Assembly (NCBI GenBank): GCA_934561335.1 | Contig: CAKTGD010000009.1 | Location: 1 to 19,556, forward strand | Source: an uncultured Oscillospiraceae bacterium | Lineage (GTDB): Bacteria > Bacillota_A > Clostridia > Oscillospirales > Oscillospiraceae | Direction: 5' to 3' | DNA: 19,556 bases | Shown here: positions 1 through 7,837 of the stretch, piece after piece | Numbering within the stretch: position 1 is the stretch's first letter | Layout: each line of letters opens with the position of its first letter | Notes under the pieces: generated by a model | Told to the model about the DNA's origin: nothing | Databases searched by the model: none | Seen by the model: the letters and a program-made list of their open reading frames with translations, nothing else | Translations under genes and position numbers: made by a program

Positions 1-1426
1 AGAAGGTGCAGACCTGTCCATAGAGCACCAGCAGCATGCACAGCGGGGTAATGAAGCGGATGCAGATCTTGAAGAAACCGTAGGAGGTCATCGTATGCTT
101 CGGCGTTGCTTCGCACTCGTTCTTGACCACCTCCGGCCCCAGCTCCCAGCCGATCATCAGCGACATCATCAGTGCGCTCAGCGGCATCATAAGTCCCTCA
201 GAGAGCATGTCGAAGAAGTCCAGCCAGCAGTCGTTCCATCCGGAGTAGGTCTCCAGCCCCAGCAGCTTCCACGGTGTGAAGCTGGCGCCGCCCAGCGAGT
301 CGGCGCAGATCAGGACGCAGCCCACGCCCACAGCCACGGCAGCGATCAGGGTATACTTCTTGCGCTTGTCGCCCTTGCCGGACTCGCGGGCCTTATCCAC
401 AAAGTGGGCCACCACGGCCTCCAGCAGCGAGATAGAGGAGGAAATCGCGGCAAACACCACCAAAAGATAGAACAGAATGCCGAAGATGGGGCCCACAACG
501 CCCATGTTGTGGAACACGTTCTGCATAGTCACGAACAGCAGGCTGGGGCCGCCCAGCCTACCGGTGGGATCCAGCGCGAAGCGGCCGGGGATCACGCACA
601 GACCGGCCATCAGGGCCACCAGCGTATCCATCACAATGATGAGGATCGCGTTCTTCTCCAGATTTTCCTTCTTATCCAGATAGGAGCCGTAGGTGATCAT
701 GATGCCCATGCCCAGCGACAGGGAGAAGAACATCTGGCCGCCGGCCGCGGAAAGGACTTCAAAGAAATTGGGTGCTTTGTCAATGACGCCGTTGGCCAGC
801 GCCCAGCCGGGAACGAACATGTACTTCAGGCCGTCCACAGCATTCTCCAGCGTGCAGGCGCGGATGATGCAGATCAGCAGCGCCACAAACAGGCAGGGCA
901 TACCCACAGAGCAGACCTTTTCGATGCCGCCGCCGATACCGCCCATGACGATGATCATGGTCAACGCCACGAAGATCAGACCGTAAATCACAGCTTCGGT
1001 GGGGTTCGCCATAAAGGCGTCGAACACCTCACTGCCGGAAAGACCGTTGGAGCCGAAGCTGGCGTTGAACAGATTACCCACGTTGAGCACCGTGTACTTC
1101 AGGCAGTAGCCGCCCAGCGCACAGTAGAAGAACAGGATAAAGAACGGAGACAAAATTCCCAGCCAGCCGACCCAGCGGAACTTTTTGCTCAGAACCTTAT
1201 ACGCCGTCACCACGCCCTGACCGGTCTTGCGGCCCAGCGCCAACTCACCCACCATAACGATGAAGCCGCACAGAACAGCCAGCACCAGATAGATGATCAG
1301 GAATGTAAAACCGCCGTTGGCGCCCATCTTGTCGGGGAAGCCCCAGATGTTGCCGAGGCCCACTGCCGATCCGACAGATGCCATCAGGAACCCAAAATTG
1401 GTTCCAAAACCCTTTCTCTCTTCCAT
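1..1426 (-). CDS. NSS-family sodium-dependent transporter (3' end cut by window edge)
   Basis: Sodium-coupled symporter of the neurotransmitter:sodium symporter (SNF/LeuT-fold) family, in the cytoplasmic membrane, probably taking up amino acids or related amines. The 475 visible codons give a highly hydrophobic protein with the family's TM1 signature, GSAVGLGNIWGFP at residues 19-31, followed by NGGF. Many further membrane spans follow, including a GGGIGGGIEK-like loop and a segment with SFTPWKLLGLETYSG. The start at 1426 is supported by AAGGAGAG at 1433-1440. LeuT and most relatives have W-R-F-P in TM1, where the arginine is part of the outer gate; here it is W-G-F-P (Gly29). Several bacterial relatives share this, as I remember it. 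The gene is monocistronic as far as can be seen and has its own promoter. Family assignment is secure; the substrate cannot be read from the sequence. Confidence 0.93.
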   Translation of the reverse strand, partial: MEERKGFGTNFGFLMASVGSAVGLGNIWGFPDKMGANGGFTFLIIYLVLAVLCGFIVMVGELALGRKTGQGVVTAYKVLSKKFRWVGWLGILSPFFILFFYCALGGYCLKYTVLNVGNLFNASFGSNGLSGSEVFDAFMANPTEAVIYGLIFVALTMIIVMGGIGGGIEKVCSVGMPCLFVALLICIIRACTLENAVDGLKYMFVPGWALANGVIDKAPNFFEVLSAAGGQMFFSLSLGMGIMITYGSYLDKKENLEKNAILIIVMDTLVALMAGLCVIPGRFALDPTGRLGGPSLLFVTMQNVFHNMGVVGPIFGILFYLLVVFAAISSSISLLEAVVAHFVDKARESGKGDKRKKYTLIAAVAVGVGCVLICADSLGGASFTPWKLLGLETYSGWNDCWLDFFDMLSEGLMMPLSALMMSLMIGWELGPEVVKNECEATPKHTMTSYGFFKICIRFITPLCMLLVLYGQVCTF

Positions 1427-1550
1427 TGTTTTCTCTCCTTACTAAATAAATCGCGCGTTCTTGTTTATTGGCAAGAAACGCAGCCCAAACGCCGCCGCGT
1501 TGCCGGAATGCATCCGAAGAGGAAATTTTTCCACTTAGGATCATGGAAAA

Positions 1551-1579
1551 AGTATACAGGATTCATTTTCTAACCGCAA
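1551..1579 (-). promoter_or_regulatory. Sigma-A-type promoter of the NSS transporter
   Basis: On the minus strand TTGCGG (1579-1574) and TATACT (1556-1551) are separated by exactly 17 nt. They point at the transporter start at 1426, leaving a leader of roughly 115-120 nt. No recognisable riboswitch was seen in that leader. Confidence 0.6.
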
Positions 1580-1904
1580 TTAGCAATATTGATAAAATTT
1601 TAGCGCCGGTTTCTGTGATTTTTACATGGTGTGAACACCGGATTTTTCGCATTTTTCTGCTTTTTGCGCCCTTTTTGCAGGAATTGCCCACAAAAAGCGG
1701 CCTTGTTTTCTACATTTGTTCATATATTATACATAATTCTCTTTTAAAGAAACTACTTTCCGGCCGCATCGTAACGGCGGAAAACTTGGCATTTAACTGG
1801 CTTTGCGCGTGCTATGCTGTCGGCAGCATTTCTTTGCGAGAAATTATTTACTCTCGATACTATGCTGCGGCATAGTCCGTGGCTGCGACACATTAAAGAG
1901 GGGG

Positions 1905-1932
1905 TTGACAAAACGGCGCAAAGCACTATAAT
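1905..1932 (+). promoter_or_regulatory. Consensus promoter of the zinc uptake operon
   Basis: A perfect TTGACA (1905-1910) and a perfect TATAAT (1927-1932) are separated by 16 nt. They lie 40 nt before the regulator start at 1973 and would start transcription around 1938-1940, inside the Fur-box-like operator. Confidence 0.85.
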
Positions 1933-1934
1933 CT

Positions 1935-1953
1935 GAAATTGGTTTTCATTTTC
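1935..1953 (+). promoter_or_regulatory. Fur/Zur-box-like operator over the transcription start
   Basis: Read on the minus strand, these 19 bases match the classical Fur consensus GATAATGATAATCATTATC at 14 of 19 positions (my count). The site lies just after the -10 element of a promoter driving a Fur-family regulator and a zinc ABC transporter. That is the expected place for zinc-dependent autorepression. The family logic is established; binding by this protein is inferred. Confidence 0.6.
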
Positions 1954-1972
1954 AAATTGGGAGGCCGGGTTT

Positions 1973-2380
1973 ATGTCCGTTACCTATATGACACGCCAGC
2001 AGCAGGCGGTGCTGGCCTGTATTGCCCACTGTCCCGAGGGATGTGCCACCGCCGCGGAGCTGACCGAGCAGCTGCACGCCCAGGGGCAGGCCGTCGGCCT
2101 GACCACTGTATACCGGCAGCTGGAGCGGCTGGCGCAGCAGGGCCGGGTACACAAGGTGGTCACGGATCAGGGCGCCTATTATCAATACTGCACCGCCCGC
2201 CACGATGGGAACTGCTTTTTGCTCAAGTGCGAAAAATGCGGCGCCATCCGGCATCTGGACTGCTCCCATCTGGGAGAGCTGTACCGCCATCTGGAGCAGG
2301 AGCACCATTTTCGCATCGATCCGCGCCGCACGCTGTTTTACGGCCTGTGCGAGGCATGCAGCCGGGAGGCGGCGCAATGA
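1973..2380 (+). CDS. zur: Fur-family metal-responsive repressor, Zur-like
   Basis: A 135-residue transcriptional regulator of the Fur superfamily, the usual family length. The N-terminal winged helix covers about residues 5-60, with the recognition segment GLTTVYRQLERL at 42-53. The C-terminal dimerisation domain carries two zinc-ribbon-like cysteine pairs, CEKC at 86-89 and CEAC at 126-129, plus histidines such as H77, H111 and H112 that could help bind metal. The start is fixed by GGGAGG at 1959-1964, eight bases upstream. The stop overlaps the next start (ATGA at 2377-2380), so it is co-transcribed with the zinc transporter genes. That context, and the Fur-box-like site at its promoter, favour zinc sensing. 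Iron, manganese or peroxide sensing cannot be excluded from sequence alone. It probably represses its own operon when zinc is plentiful. Confidence 0.85.
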   Translation: MSVTYMTRQQQAVLACIAHCPEGCATAAELTEQLHAQGQAVGLTTVYRQLERLAQQGRVHKVVTDQGAYYQYCTARHDGNCFLLKCEKCGAIRHLDCSHLGELYRHLEQEHHFRIDPRRTLFYGLCEACSREAAQ

Positions 2381-3348
2381 GGCGGGCGGCGGCATTTGCG
2401 CTGGCGCTGATGCTGGCGCTTTCCCTTGCCGGCTGCGCATCACGCCGGCCGGCGCAGGACGGGAAATTACAGGTGGTGTGCTCGGTGTTTCCCTATTATG
2501 ATTTTGCCCGGCAGATCGGCGGCGATGATGTGGACGTGTCGCTGCTGGTAGCCGCCGGGAAGGAGACCCACAGCTTTGAGCCGACGCCGCTGGATGTGAT
2601 TACCCTGTCCCGGGCAGACGTGTTTCTCTATAACGGCGGCGAGAGCGAAAGCTGGGTGGAGGATATCCTTTCCGCCGCCGGCGAGAATATCTCCGTCACA
2701 CTGCCGCTGATGCCGCAGGTATCGGCGCTGGCGGAGGAGTGGAGCGAGGGCATGGAGGGCGGCCATGACGACCATGACCACCATGACCATGACAGCGACG
2801 AACACGATGGTGACGACATTGAGTATGACGAGCATGTGTGGACATCGCCGGTGCTGGCGAAGGCGCTGTGTCAGGCCATCTGTGACGCCCTGTGTCAGGC
2901 CGACCCCGCCCATCAGGAGGGCTATCAGACCCGGCTGACGGACTATCTTTCGCAGCTCGATCAGTTGGATGCCGCCTTCCGGGAGGTGGTGAGCACCGGG
3001 CAGCGCCGTATGGTGGTGTTCGGCGACCGGTTTCCTCTGCTGTATTTCTGCAAGGAATACGGCCTTGACTACCGTGCCGCCTTTCACGGCTGCGCCAGCG
3101 ACACCGAGCCGTCTCTGGCCACGCTGAAATATCTGATCGACAAGGTGAACGCAGAGAACATCCCCGTGGTATACACCATTGAACTGAGCAGCCAGAAGGT
3201 GGCCCGGGCCATTGCCGAGACCACCGGCGCGAAGGTGCTGACCTTCCACTCCTGCCAGACGGTGTCCCGGGCGGAGTTTGACGGCGGCGCCACCTATCTC
3301 AGCCTTATGCAGCAAAATGCAGAGGCTTTGCGGGAGGGACTGCAATGA
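2377..3348 (+). CDS. znuA: Zinc ABC transporter substrate-binding lipoprotein (ZnuA/AdcA type)
   Basis: A 323-residue cluster A-I solute-binding protein that captures zinc outside the membrane and passes it to the ZnuBC-type transporter. A signal peptide ends in the lipobox L-A-G-C, with Cys20 as the lipidation site. Family metal ligands appear as H65 (in KETHSFEP) and H153 (in DEHVW). Between them is a His/Asp-rich loop at residues 130-147 containing six His, the hallmark of zinc-specific members. The segment that in E. coli-type ZnuA carries a third His reads FGDRFPLLYF here. From memory this is normal for a Firmicutes subfamily, so it is not a defect. The ATG at 2377 overlaps the regulator stop and the stop overlaps the ATPase start, giving tight translational coupling. 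A manganese role is less likely because of the His-rich loop. Confidence 0.93.
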   Translation: MRRAAAFALALMLALSLAGCASRRPAQDGKLQVVCSVFPYYDFARQIGGDDVDVSLLVAAGKETHSFEPTPLDVITLSRADVFLYNGGESESWVEDILSAAGENISVTLPLMPQVSALAEEWSEGMEGGHDDHDHHDHDSDEHDGDDIEYDEHVWTSPVLAKALCQAICDALCQADPAHQEGYQTRLTDYLSQLDQLDAAFREVVSTGQRRMVVFGDRFPLLYFCKEYGLDYRAAFHGCASDTEPSLATLKYLIDKVNAENIPVVYTIELSSQKVARAIAETTGAKVLTFHSCQTVSRAEFDGGATYLSLMQQNAEALREGLQ

Positions 3349-4064
3349 GTGACGAAAAAAAACTGCTGATCGACTGCCGCGACGTAACGTTGGGCTACGA
3401 GGGCCGCGCCATCGGCAGCCATTTGAACTTTCAGGTTCACAGCGGCGACTATCTGTGCATCGTGGGTGACAACGGCAGCGGTAAATCCACACTGCTCAAG
3501 GTGCTTCTGGGGCTGCTCAGACCCATGGAGGGGCAGATCCGTACCGACCGCTCGCTGGGCGGCGGCGCCATCGGCTACCTGCCCCAGCAGACCCGGGCCC
3601 AGCGGGACTTTCCCGCTACGGTCAGCGAGGTGGTGCTCTCCGGATTTCTCAGTGCGCGCAAGGGCCGCTTTTTCTATACCGCCGCGGAAAAGTCCAAGGC
3701 GCTGATGAACATGGGCAAGCTGGGCGTTCTGGAGCTGAAAGACCGCTGCTACAGGGAGCTGTCCGGCGGACAGCAGCAGCGGGTGCTGCTCTCCCGCGCG
3801 CTGTGCGCGGCAGGCACGCTGCTGATTCTGGATGAGCCGGTAACCGGCCTTGACCCGGAGGCTGCCCACGATATGTACCGCACGCTGGCGTATCTGAACC
3901 GCACCGAGGGCCTTGCCATCGTGATGGTGACCCACGATCTGCCAAACGTGCTGAAATACGCCACCCATATTCTGCACGCAGGACGGCGCGGCTGGTTCTT
4001 CGGCACCGCGGCGGCCTATCTTGCCTCGCCCTATGGGAAAAAGCTGGGAGGTGACGGACAGTGA
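3345..4064 (+). CDS. znuC: Zinc ABC transporter ATP-binding protein
   Basis: A 239-residue cytoplasmic ATPase powering zinc import. All nucleotide-binding motifs are intact: Walker A GDNGSGKST at 41-49, Q-loop around Q81-Q82, signature LSGGQ at 139-143, Walker B LLILDEP at 159-165 with catalytic Glu164, and switch His197 in VTHD. Length and order are typical of the metal-type ABC ATPases that pair with ZnuA-like proteins. The start ATG at 3345 overlaps the stop of the binding-protein gene by 4 nt (ATGA), and its own stop overlaps the GTG of the permease. It is almost certainly dedicated to its two neighbours. Confidence 0.95.
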   Translation: MSDEKKLLIDCRDVTLGYEGRAIGSHLNFQVHSGDYLCIVGDNGSGKSTLLKVLLGLLRPMEGQIRTDRSLGGGAIGYLPQQTRAQRDFPATVSEVVLSGFLSARKGRFFYTAAEKSKALMNMGKLGVLELKDRCYRELSGGQQQRVLLSRALCAAGTLLILDEPVTGLDPEAAHDMYRTLAYLNRTEGLAIVMVTHDLPNVLKYATHILHAGRRGWFFGTAAAYLASPYGKKLGGDGQ

Positions 4065-4873
4065 GTCTGCTGCTGGAAATGTTTACCTATCCTTTTATTC
4101 TGCGGGCCTTTGTGGTGGGTATCCTGGTGTCGCTGTGCGCGGCGCTGCTGGGGGTCCCGCTGGTGCTCAAGCGCTATTCCATGATCGGCGACGGTCTGAG
4201 CCATGTGTCCTTCGGCGCGCTGAGCGTGGCGCTGGCCTGCGGCTGGTCGCCGCTGCCGGTATCCATCCCGGTGGTGATCGCGGCGGCGCTGGCGCTGCTG
4301 CGCATGACGGAGCGCAGCCGTATGGGGGCCGATGCGGCTATTGCCGTCACCTCCGCCTCGGCGCTGGCGGTGGGCATCATCGTCACCTCGCTGACCACCG
4401 GCATGACCACCGATGTGGACAGCTATATGTTCGGCTCCATTCTGGCAATGGACCGCGCCGATGTTGTGCTGAGCGTTGTGCTGAGCGCGGCGGTGCTGGC
4501 GCTGTTCGTGCTGTTTTACCACCGGCTGTTTGCCATCACCTTTGATGAAAGCTTTTCCCGGGCCACCGGCGTGAAGGTGGGCCTGTACAACACGCTTTTA
4601 AGCGTGCTGACCGCCCTGACCATTGTGCTGGGTATGCGGATGATGGGCGCCATGCTGATCTCCAGTCTGGTGATCTTTCCGGCGCTGAGCGGTATGCGGG
4701 TGCTGAAAAGCTTCCGGGGCGTGGTGCTCTGCGCCGCCGTGCTGAGCGTGGCCTCCTTCTGCGCCGGACTGACCGCCTCCTATCTGCTGGGCACGCCGGT
4801 GGGCGCCTCGGTGGTGCTGGTCAATCTTGCGGTATTTCTGGTCTGCTGCGCCATCGGGCACAAGGCACGGTAG
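4061..4873 (+). CDS. znuB: Zinc ABC transporter permease (ABC-3 family)
   Basis: A 270-residue integral membrane protein of the ABC-3 metal permease family, forming the zinc channel as a dimer. It has about eight or nine hydrophobic spans. Early family motifs include VPLVLKRYSMIGDGLSHVSF (residues 28-47). The later coupling region reads SFSRATGVKVGLYN, followed by MGAMLISSLVIFPAL. Translation starts with GTG at 4061, overlapping the ATPase stop (GTGA). The ribosome site GGGAGGTGA lies just upstream, inside the ATPase gene. It is the last gene of the zinc operon: a fresh promoter follows at 4882 and no clear terminator was seen in between. Confidence 0.93.
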   Translation: MSLLLEMFTYPFILRAFVVGILVSLCAALLGVPLVLKRYSMIGDGLSHVSFGALSVALACGWSPLPVSIPVVIAAALALLRMTERSRMGADAAIAVTSASALAVGIIVTSLTTGMTTDVDSYMFGSILAMDRADVVLSVVLSAAVLALFVLFYHRLFAITFDESFSRATGVKVGLYNTLLSVLTALTIVLGMRMMGAMLISSLVIFPALSGMRVLKSFRGVVLCAAVLSVASFCAGLTASYLLGTPVGASVVLVNLAVFLVCCAIGHKAR

Positions 4874-4881
4874 AATTTCGG

Positions 4882-4910
4882 TTGCCACGCCGTCCGGGAT
4901 GTGATATGAT
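4882..4910 (+). promoter_or_regulatory. Promoter of the EamA-family transporter
   Basis: TTGCCA (4882-4887) and TATGAT (4905-4910) are separated by 17 nt, with an extended -10 TG at 4902-4903. The element lies in the 94-nt gap after the zinc permease, so the next gene can be expressed independently of zinc control. Confidence 0.65.
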
Positions 4911-4967
4911 GGCAAAGCCGCCCCTCCCTCGTCCGGAGCGGTAGGACTGGAAAAAGGAAGAATCGTT

Positions 4968-5897
4968 ATGCAAAAGAAGCAACATACCCTGTCGCTGGTC
5001 TTTGCCCTGCTCTCGGCGGTGATCTTCGGCATGAGCTTTATGTTTTCCAAGCTGGCGCTGGAGGTGGCAAAGCCCACCGTGCTGCTGGCTTTCCGCTTTA
5101 TCACCGCCTTTGCCGCCATGTCGCTGGTGATTGGCTGCAACGCGCTGGTGGGTCGGGTGCGGGGCCGTGCGCTGTTCGCTTTTTCTTTGAAGGGCAAGCC
5201 CATCGGCTCGCTGCTGCTGCTGGGACTGGTACAGCCGGTGCTGTATTTCTTCTGTGAGAATTACGGCATTTTGTATACCTCCTCCGCCGTGGCCGGAACC
5301 ATTATCGCCGTGGTGCCCATTGCCTGCATCCTGATGGATGTGCTGGTGCTCCACGAGCGCGTTACGCGGCGTCAGGTGATTTGCGCCGCGCTGTGCATTG
5401 TGGGCGTGGCGTTTATCTACGCCGGCGGCGAGACCCATGTTTCCGCGCTGGGTCTTGTCTTTCTGCTGATCACGGTGGCCTGCGATGCCACCTACTACAC
5501 CCTCAGCCACAAGGCTGCCCAGCGCTTTACCCCCTTCGAGGTGACCTACGTCATGTTTACGGTGGGCATGGTGGCCTTTATCCCGGCCTCCCTGATTCAG
5601 GGCGCCGGACACATGGCGGAGACCTTCCTGCCTGCGCTGCAAAGCGGGCGCTTCTGGCTGGCGGTGGTCTATCTGGGGATCGTATCCTCTGTGCTGGCCT
5701 ATTTCCTGCTGAACTTTGCCAACGGCTTCCTGACCGTGTCGGAGGCGTCGCTTTTCAGCAACGTGACCACGGTGGTCAGCGTGCTGGCGGGCGTACTGCT
5801 GCTGCGCGAGCCCTTTGGCCTGTGGCAGTTTCTGGGGGTGGCGCTGATTCTCGTGTGCGTCTATGCCGCCAACGCAGCGCCCAAGAAAAAAGAATAG
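4968..5897 (+). CDS. EamA/DMT-superfamily transporter (likely metabolite exporter)
   Basis: A 309-residue membrane protein of the drug/metabolite transporter superfamily. It has two tandem EamA repeats (about residues 9-145 and 160-300), each of five predicted membrane spans, ten in all, which is the canonical size. The first repeat opens with LVFALLSAVIFGMSFMFSKL. The second repeat ends with the typical LLLREPFGLWQFLGVALILVCVY, which matches the conserved E-x-x-x-x-x-Q-xx-G pattern near the end of both repeats. The tail is lysine-rich (PKKKE). The ATG at 4968 is preceded by AAAGGAAG at 4954-4961. It has its own promoter and ends at a strong hairpin, so it is probably monocistronic. Members export amino acids or other small metabolites; the substrate is not readable here, and no functional link to the zinc operon is implied. 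Confidence 0.9.
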   Translation: MQKKQHTLSLVFALLSAVIFGMSFMFSKLALEVAKPTVLLAFRFITAFAAMSLVIGCNALVGRVRGRALFAFSLKGKPIGSLLLLGLVQPVLYFFCENYGILYTSSAVAGTIIAVVPIACILMDVLVLHERVTRRQVICAALCIVGVAFIYAGGETHVSALGLVFLLITVACDATYYTLSHKAAQRFTPFEVTYVMFTVGMVAFIPASLIQGAGHMAETFLPALQSGRFWLAVVYLGIVSSVLAYFLLNFANGFLTVSEASLFSNVTTVVSVLAGVLLLREPFGLWQFLGVALILVCVYAANAAPKKKE

Positions 5898-5900
5898 CAA

Positions 5901-5925
5901 AAAACCGGCCCATTGGGCCGGTTTT
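5901..5925. terminator. Bidirectional intrinsic terminator
   Basis: A perfect 11-bp stem, AAAACCGGCCC (5901-5911) with GGGCCGGTTTT (5915-5925), and a 3-nt ATT loop. T-runs occur on both strands. It lies between the stop of the plus-strand transporter (5897) and the stop of the minus-strand kinase (5955), so it can end both units. Confidence 0.93.
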
Positions 5926-5954
5926 TCATTTGATCGATTGATTCCCGCCGGCGC

Positions 5955-7130
5955 TCAGCCGCGGCGCAGCGGCAATGTCACCGTAAAGCAGGTGGCGCGC
6001 GCATCGCTGGCAGCGGCAATGCTGCCATGGTGGCGCTGCACGATCTGGCGGGCAATGGCCAGCCCCAAGCCGAAGCCGGCAGCGCCGGTGCGGGCATCGT
6101 CCACCCGGTAAAACCGCTCAAAAAGATGGGGCAGCTTGTCCGGCGGGATCGGCTGACCGGGGTTTTCCACCGTCAGCACCGCATTTTTACCGTTCAGGCA
6201 GAGCCTCAGGCGAATGGGCGCGTCCTTGGCGGCGTATTTCACCGCGTTATCCAGCAGTATCTCCAGCAGCTGATCCAGCTGCTGCCGGTCGCCGGACAGC
6301 GCCGCGCCGTTTTGAATATCGTATTCCAGCGGATGGCCTGCCTCAAAGGCCACCGGCTCAAAGCGCAGCGCCGCATCCGTAACCAGGTCGCTGAGATCCA
6401 CCGGCGCAAAGGGGGCCATCCGGCCGCTCTCCGCCCGGGAGAGCGCCAGCATATCCTCCACCAGCGCCTTCATCCGCCGGGATTCCACCGAGATATTCTC
6501 CACATACTGCCGCTGCTCCGGCAGTGCCGCCTCCTGCAAAAGCTCGGCGGAGGACAAAATCACCGTCAGCGGCGTTTTCAGCTCGTGGCTGGCGTCCGAG
6601 AGGAATTGCCGCTGATTTTCCCACGTCCGCGCCACCGGCCGGGTGACAAACCCGCTCAAAAGCCAGCTCAGCCCCAGCAGCACCAGCAGCGCGCCGCCGC
6701 CGATCAGGGCGCAGGTGCGCACCAGCGCGCGCAGCGTGGCCTGCTCAAAGGTGCTGTCCATAAAGGCGATGCGGATGCTCAGCGGCCCGATCTGCCGGTA
6801 ATAGCGCATACTGTACTTTGGCAGCACGCCGCTCTCGCTCGGGGCGGACAGCGCTTCGTTCACCAGCCGGGACAGGGCGTCCCCATCCTCCAGATCGTAG
6901 TAAGTGCTGCCGGAAACGTGAACGGTGCCGCTGGGCAGCACCTCCGCCACCAGGCAGGGCGTCTGCGCTTCCGCGGCGCCGCTCTGCACCGCCTGCCTCA
7001 GCTGGCGGTCAAAGCTTTTGGCAATATTGGCGCGGGAGAAGAGATATACCCCGGCAAACACCGCCAGCAGCACCATGGCCGATACCAGCAGCGTCACGCC
7101 GGTGATTTTCCAGCGAAGCTTACGGATCAT
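5955..7130 (-). CDS. Membrane sensor histidine kinase (HisKA type)
   Basis: A 391-residue two-component kinase. One membrane span covers about residues 9-31 and a second about 140-161, enclosing an extracytoplasmic sensor of roughly 105 residues with no recognisable domain. The cytoplasmic part has the H-box SDASHELKTPLTV with phosphoacceptor His182. It also has an N-box with N295 (LLDNAVKYA), a G1-like VENPGQPIP, an F-box LFERFYR (337-343) and a G2 box GFGLGLAIA (352-360). G1 has Asn where the textbook motif has Asp; this is common in this kinase subgroup as I recall it. The open frame continues upstream to 7424. The ATG at 7130 is chosen because it overlaps the response-regulator stop (ATGA) and begins a proper positively charged N-terminus and signal anchor. 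The partner is the response regulator encoded just upstream. Confidence 0.93.
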   Translation of the reverse strand: MIRKLRWKITGVTLLVSAMVLLAVFAGVYLFSRANIAKSFDRQLRQAVQSGAAEAQTPCLVAEVLPSGTVHVSGSTYYDLEDGDALSRLVNEALSAPSESGVLPKYSMRYYRQIGPLSIRIAFMDSTFEQATLRALVRTCALIGGGALLVLLGLSWLLSGFVTRPVARTWENQRQFLSDASHELKTPLTVILSSAELLQEAALPEQRQYVENISVESRRMKALVEDMLALSRAESGRMAPFAPVDLSDLVTDAALRFEPVAFEAGHPLEYDIQNGAALSGDRQQLDQLLEILLDNAVKYAAKDAPIRLRLCLNGKNAVLTVENPGQPIPPDKLPHLFERFYRVDDARTGAAGFGLGLAIARQIVQRHHGSIAAASDARATCFTVTLPLRRG

Positions 7131-7813
7131 GCTTCCGCCTCCTGTGTCAGGCAGTAGCCCAGCATACGCAGGGTTTTGATTTTCACGCAGGAGTGGAGAT
7201 GGGCCAGCTTGCGGCGCAGGAAGGAGATATATACCTCGGCGTTGTTGTCCTCTGCCTGCGAATCGTACCCCCACACCTTCACCAGCATCTGCTCCTTGGT
7301 GACCACCTGATCGCCGTTGCGCATCAAAAGCTCCATCAGGTCGTATTCCCGGCGGCTGAGCCGCACGTTCCGTGCACCGCACGCCAGTGTAAAGGTGCCC
7401 CGCTCCAGCGAAAGATCCCCCCATGTCAGCGCATCGCCCTCATGCAGAGGGCCTCCTGCCCGGCGCAGCAGCGTGCGGACGCAGGCCAGCAGCTCCTCCG
7501 CCTCGAAGGGCTTGGTCAGATAGTAGTCCGCGCCGCAGTCCAGCCCGTGAACGCGGTCTGCCAGATCGCTTTTTGCCGTCAGCATCAGGATCGGCGCGGC
7601 AACGCCGTTCCGGCGCAGCTCCTGCGCCACCTGAAAGCCGTTCATGCCCGGCAGCATCACATCCAGCAAGATCAGGTCATAGACACCGCTCATGGCATTG
7701 TCCAGACCGGCGATGCCGTCATAGCTCACGTCGGCGGTATAGCCCTGGCGGTGCAGCAGCTGGCGCAGGGTGTCCGCCAGACGCTTCTCATCCTCCACAA
7801 TCAACAGGCGCAT
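7127..7813 (-). CDS. OmpR/PhoB-family response regulator
   Basis: A 228-residue DNA-binding response regulator. The receiver domain spans residues 1-115: acidic pocket E8/D9, phosphoacceptor D51 in LILLDVMLPG, T79 in LMLTA and K101 in LTKPF. The C-terminal winged-helix effector domain (about 128-222) carries the family pattern RLSRREYDLMELLMRN and the recognition region NAEVYISFLRRKL. The start at 7813 is preceded by GGGAGGAC. It overlaps the kinase gene by 4 nt and lies 24 nt after the lipoprotein stop, so all three genes appear to form one minus-strand operon. It is probably phosphorylated by the neighbouring kinase; target promoters are unknown. Confidence 0.95.
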   Translation of the reverse strand: MRLLIVEDEKRLADTLRQLLHRQGYTADVSYDGIAGLDNAMSGVYDLILLDVMLPGMNGFQVAQELRRNGVAAPILMLTAKSDLADRVHGLDCGADYYLTKPFEAEELLACVRTLLRRAGGPLHEGDALTWGDLSLERGTFTLACGARNVRLSRREYDLMELLMRNGDQVVTKEQMLVKVWGYDSQAEDNNAEVYISFLRRKLAHLHSCVKIKTLRMLGYCLTQEAEA

Positions 7814-7837
7814 GGTGTGTCCTCCCTACAGCAAGCC

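Larger units (their letters stand above)
1427..1972. other. Divergent intergenic region between the NSS transporter and the zinc operon
   Basis: This 546-nt AT-richer stretch separates two divergent transcription units and holds no convincing gene. A 135-codon frame on the plus strand (1468-1875) has no ribosome site and no recognisable domain. The stretch carries the transporter promoter (1551-1579), the zinc-operon promoter (1905-1932) and a Fur-box-like site (1935-1953). Several small perfect dyads are also visible: GGTGT-GA-ACACC at 1629-1640, ATGCTG-TCGG-CAGCAT at 1814-1829, and ACTATGC-TGCG-GCATAGT at 1859-1876. Confidence 0.7.

Noticed and set aside
95..1573. 492-codon plus-strand frame opposite the NSS transporter
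   Set aside because: His- and Gln-rich antisense shadow of a clear membrane protein gene; no ribosome site or domain.
1468..1875. 135-codon plus-strand frame in the divergent region
   Set aside because: No ribosome site and no domain, and it overlaps the transporter promoter and leader; amino acid pattern not protein-like.
2467..3492. 341-codon minus-strand frame rich in Val/Met and His
   Set aside because: It runs antisense to the zinc-binding protein; the Val/Met run is the reverse of its His/Asp-rich loop.
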